From: Paludibacteraceae bacterium
Lineage (GTDB): Bacteria; Bacteroidota; Bacteroidia; Bacteroidales; Paludibacteraceae
DNA: 64,000 bases
Assembly: GCA_031292565.1 (NCBI GenBank)
Contig: JARLGW010000001.1
Span: 186,001-250,000, forward strand
Direction of reading: 5' to 3'
Part shown: piece after piece, positions 63,322-64,000 of the stretch
Layout: the number at the start of each line of letters is the position of its first letter
Position numbering within the stretch: the first letter of the stretch is position 1
Program-made: the position numbers and the translations under genes
The notes under the pieces: generated by a model
Seen by the model: the letters and a program-made list of their open reading frames with translations, nothing else
What the model was told of the DNA's origin: nothing
The model's database searches: none

Positions 63322-64000
63322 ATGGAAACTCAACGACAGACTAACAGAACAAAGAATACTGCAAACACGCCCATTATCAGTGAGTTTGGAAAACTACCAC
63401 CTCAAGCCACCGAAATAGAAGAAGCCGTGATTGGTGCATTAATGCTCGAAAAAGACGCGTATGGCATTATAAGTGATTTACTGCGGCCTGAAAGTTTCTA
63501 CAAACCGGAACATACCAAAATATACAAAGCGATTACTGACCTAGCTTATAAGCAGGAACCGGTAGATATGCATACCGTGACGGAACAACTACGCCGCAAT
63601 GGAGATCTAGAGAGTGTGGGCGGCCCCTACTACATCACCTTGCTCACTGCAAAAGTAGCATCCTCCGCACACATTGAGTACCATGCACGCATTATCGCGC
63701 AAAAATACCTGGCACGGGAGCTGATACGCCTATCGTCGGATGTGCAAACAAAGGCTTTTGACGACAAAACCGACGTGGACGAACTGATGCAGGAGGCCGA
63801 GGGGAAACTCTTTGAAATAAGCCAACGCAACCTAAAAAAAGATGTACAGCAAATAAACCCCGTGATAGAGGAAGCCATCAAACGTATTCAAGCGGCTTAC
63901 AACCGAACCGATGGGTTGAGCGGAATACAAACCGGCTTTCACGATCTGGATAAAATCACTTCCGGCTGGCAAAAATCGGACTTGGTTATTATTGCAGCCC
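63322..64000 (+). CDS. dnaB: Replicative DNA helicase DnaB (5' part, cut by window edge)
   Basis: The ATG at 63322 opens a frame that runs past the right edge, at least 226 codons. The N-terminal DnaB domain is clear: LPPQATEIEEAVIGALMLEK, FYKPEHTKIYKAITDLAYK, HTVTEQLRRNGDLESVGG and the linker helix, then GLSGIQTGFHDLDKITSGW and KSDLVIIAA leading into the RecA-like helicase domain whose Walker A is outside the window. It unwinds DNA at replication forks. Confidence 0.93.
   Translation, partial: METQRQTNRTKNTANTPIISEFGKLPPQATEIEEAVIGALMLEKDAYGIISDLLRPESFYKPEHTKIYKAITDLAYKQEPVDMHTVTEQLRRNGDLESVGGPYYITLLTAKVASSAHIEYHARIIAQKYLARELIRLSSDVQTKAFDDKTDVDELMQEAEGKLFEISQRNLKKDVQQINPVIEEAIKRIQAAYNRTDGLSGIQTGFHDLDKITSGWQKSDLVIIAA

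Noticed and set aside
1-64000. Prophage, insertion sequence, CRISPR array or rRNA
   Set aside because: No integrase, transposase, phage structural gene, direct-repeat array or rRNA sequence was seen on either strand.

Overview
The window looks like chromosomal DNA of an anaerobic, probably nitrogen-fixing Bacteroidales bacterium (Bacteroidetes). Three things support this. Two tRNA genes and one operon are preceded by complete promoters of the Bacteroidetes type (TTG, 19 bp, TAnnTTTG). The start sites lack strong Shine-Dalgarno motifs. The gene content fits an anaerobe that makes propionate: 2-oxoacid:ferredoxin oxidoreductase, a biotin-dependent acyl-CoA carboxylase, single-domain malic enzyme, cobalamin riboswitches and a PorE-like lipoprotein. 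A relative of Paludibacter or Dysgonomonas would fit, but this is inference.

Layout. 1-8.6 kb: a GNAT acetyltransferase (cut by the window edge) and nifA on the minus strand; then a plus-strand molybdate locus mop-modE-porin-modA-modB-modC; then a minus-strand lemA-TPM-TPM operon. 8.9-13.3 kb: nifN-nifB-[2Fe-2S] ferredoxin-nifV, which covers cofactor (FeMo-co) assembly and homocitrate supply. No nifH, D, K or E is present. 13.4-17.6 kb: an acyl-CoA carboxylase operon (biotin carboxylase, biotin carrier, carboxyltransferase) on the minus strand behind a cobalamin riboswitch. 17.8-24 kb: class I aldolase, PAP2 phosphatase, YigZ/IMPACT protein, pyrB-pyrI with an attenuator-like leader, flavin reductase and glyA. 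24-28.8 kb: a four-helix-bundle gene frameshifted at A8, phoH, an AT-rich 767-residue membrane orphan and purC. 28.9-34.6 kb: tRNA-Ser, M15 peptidase-like lipoprotein, tex, a second cobalamin riboswitch with a DUF4465-type lipoprotein, PAP2 phosphatase and a small HTH protein. 34.7-39.3 kb (minus): folA, thyA, PorE-like protein, hemW. 39.4-45.4 kb: tRNA-Pro, the oxidative pentose-phosphate operon gnd-zwf-pgl, a Nif3-family protein and a zinc-ribbon coiled-coil protein. 45.4-46.4 kb: about 1 kb of AT-rich gene-free DNA with repeated TTACAnnTGTAA palindromes, leading into an XRE regulator. 47-49.8 kb: pyrK-pyrD-capA. 50-64 kb: malic enzyme, korDABC-type oxidoreductase, valS, a DUF2007-Usp-Usp fusion, a TPR protein, gyrA, ispE and the start of dnaB.

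How it fits together. Molybdate uptake and sensing sits beside nifA and FeMo-cofactor genes, so the first 13 kb reads as a partial nitrogen-fixation island. The carboxylase operon under a cobalamin riboswitch would tie propionyl/methylmalonyl-CoA chemistry to B12 supply, and the second riboswitch precedes a probable surface lipoprotein. Most of the rest is housekeeping.

The most interesting unexplained items are the dispersed operator cluster at 45.7-46.4 kb, the AT-rich orphan between phoH and purC, the nested dyad over the mop promoter together with the split molybdate sensor, the riboswitch in front of a carboxylase operon, and the frameshifted four-helix-bundle gene. No prophage, insertion sequence or CRISPR array was seen. 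All calls come from reading sequence and motifs; no database search was run.
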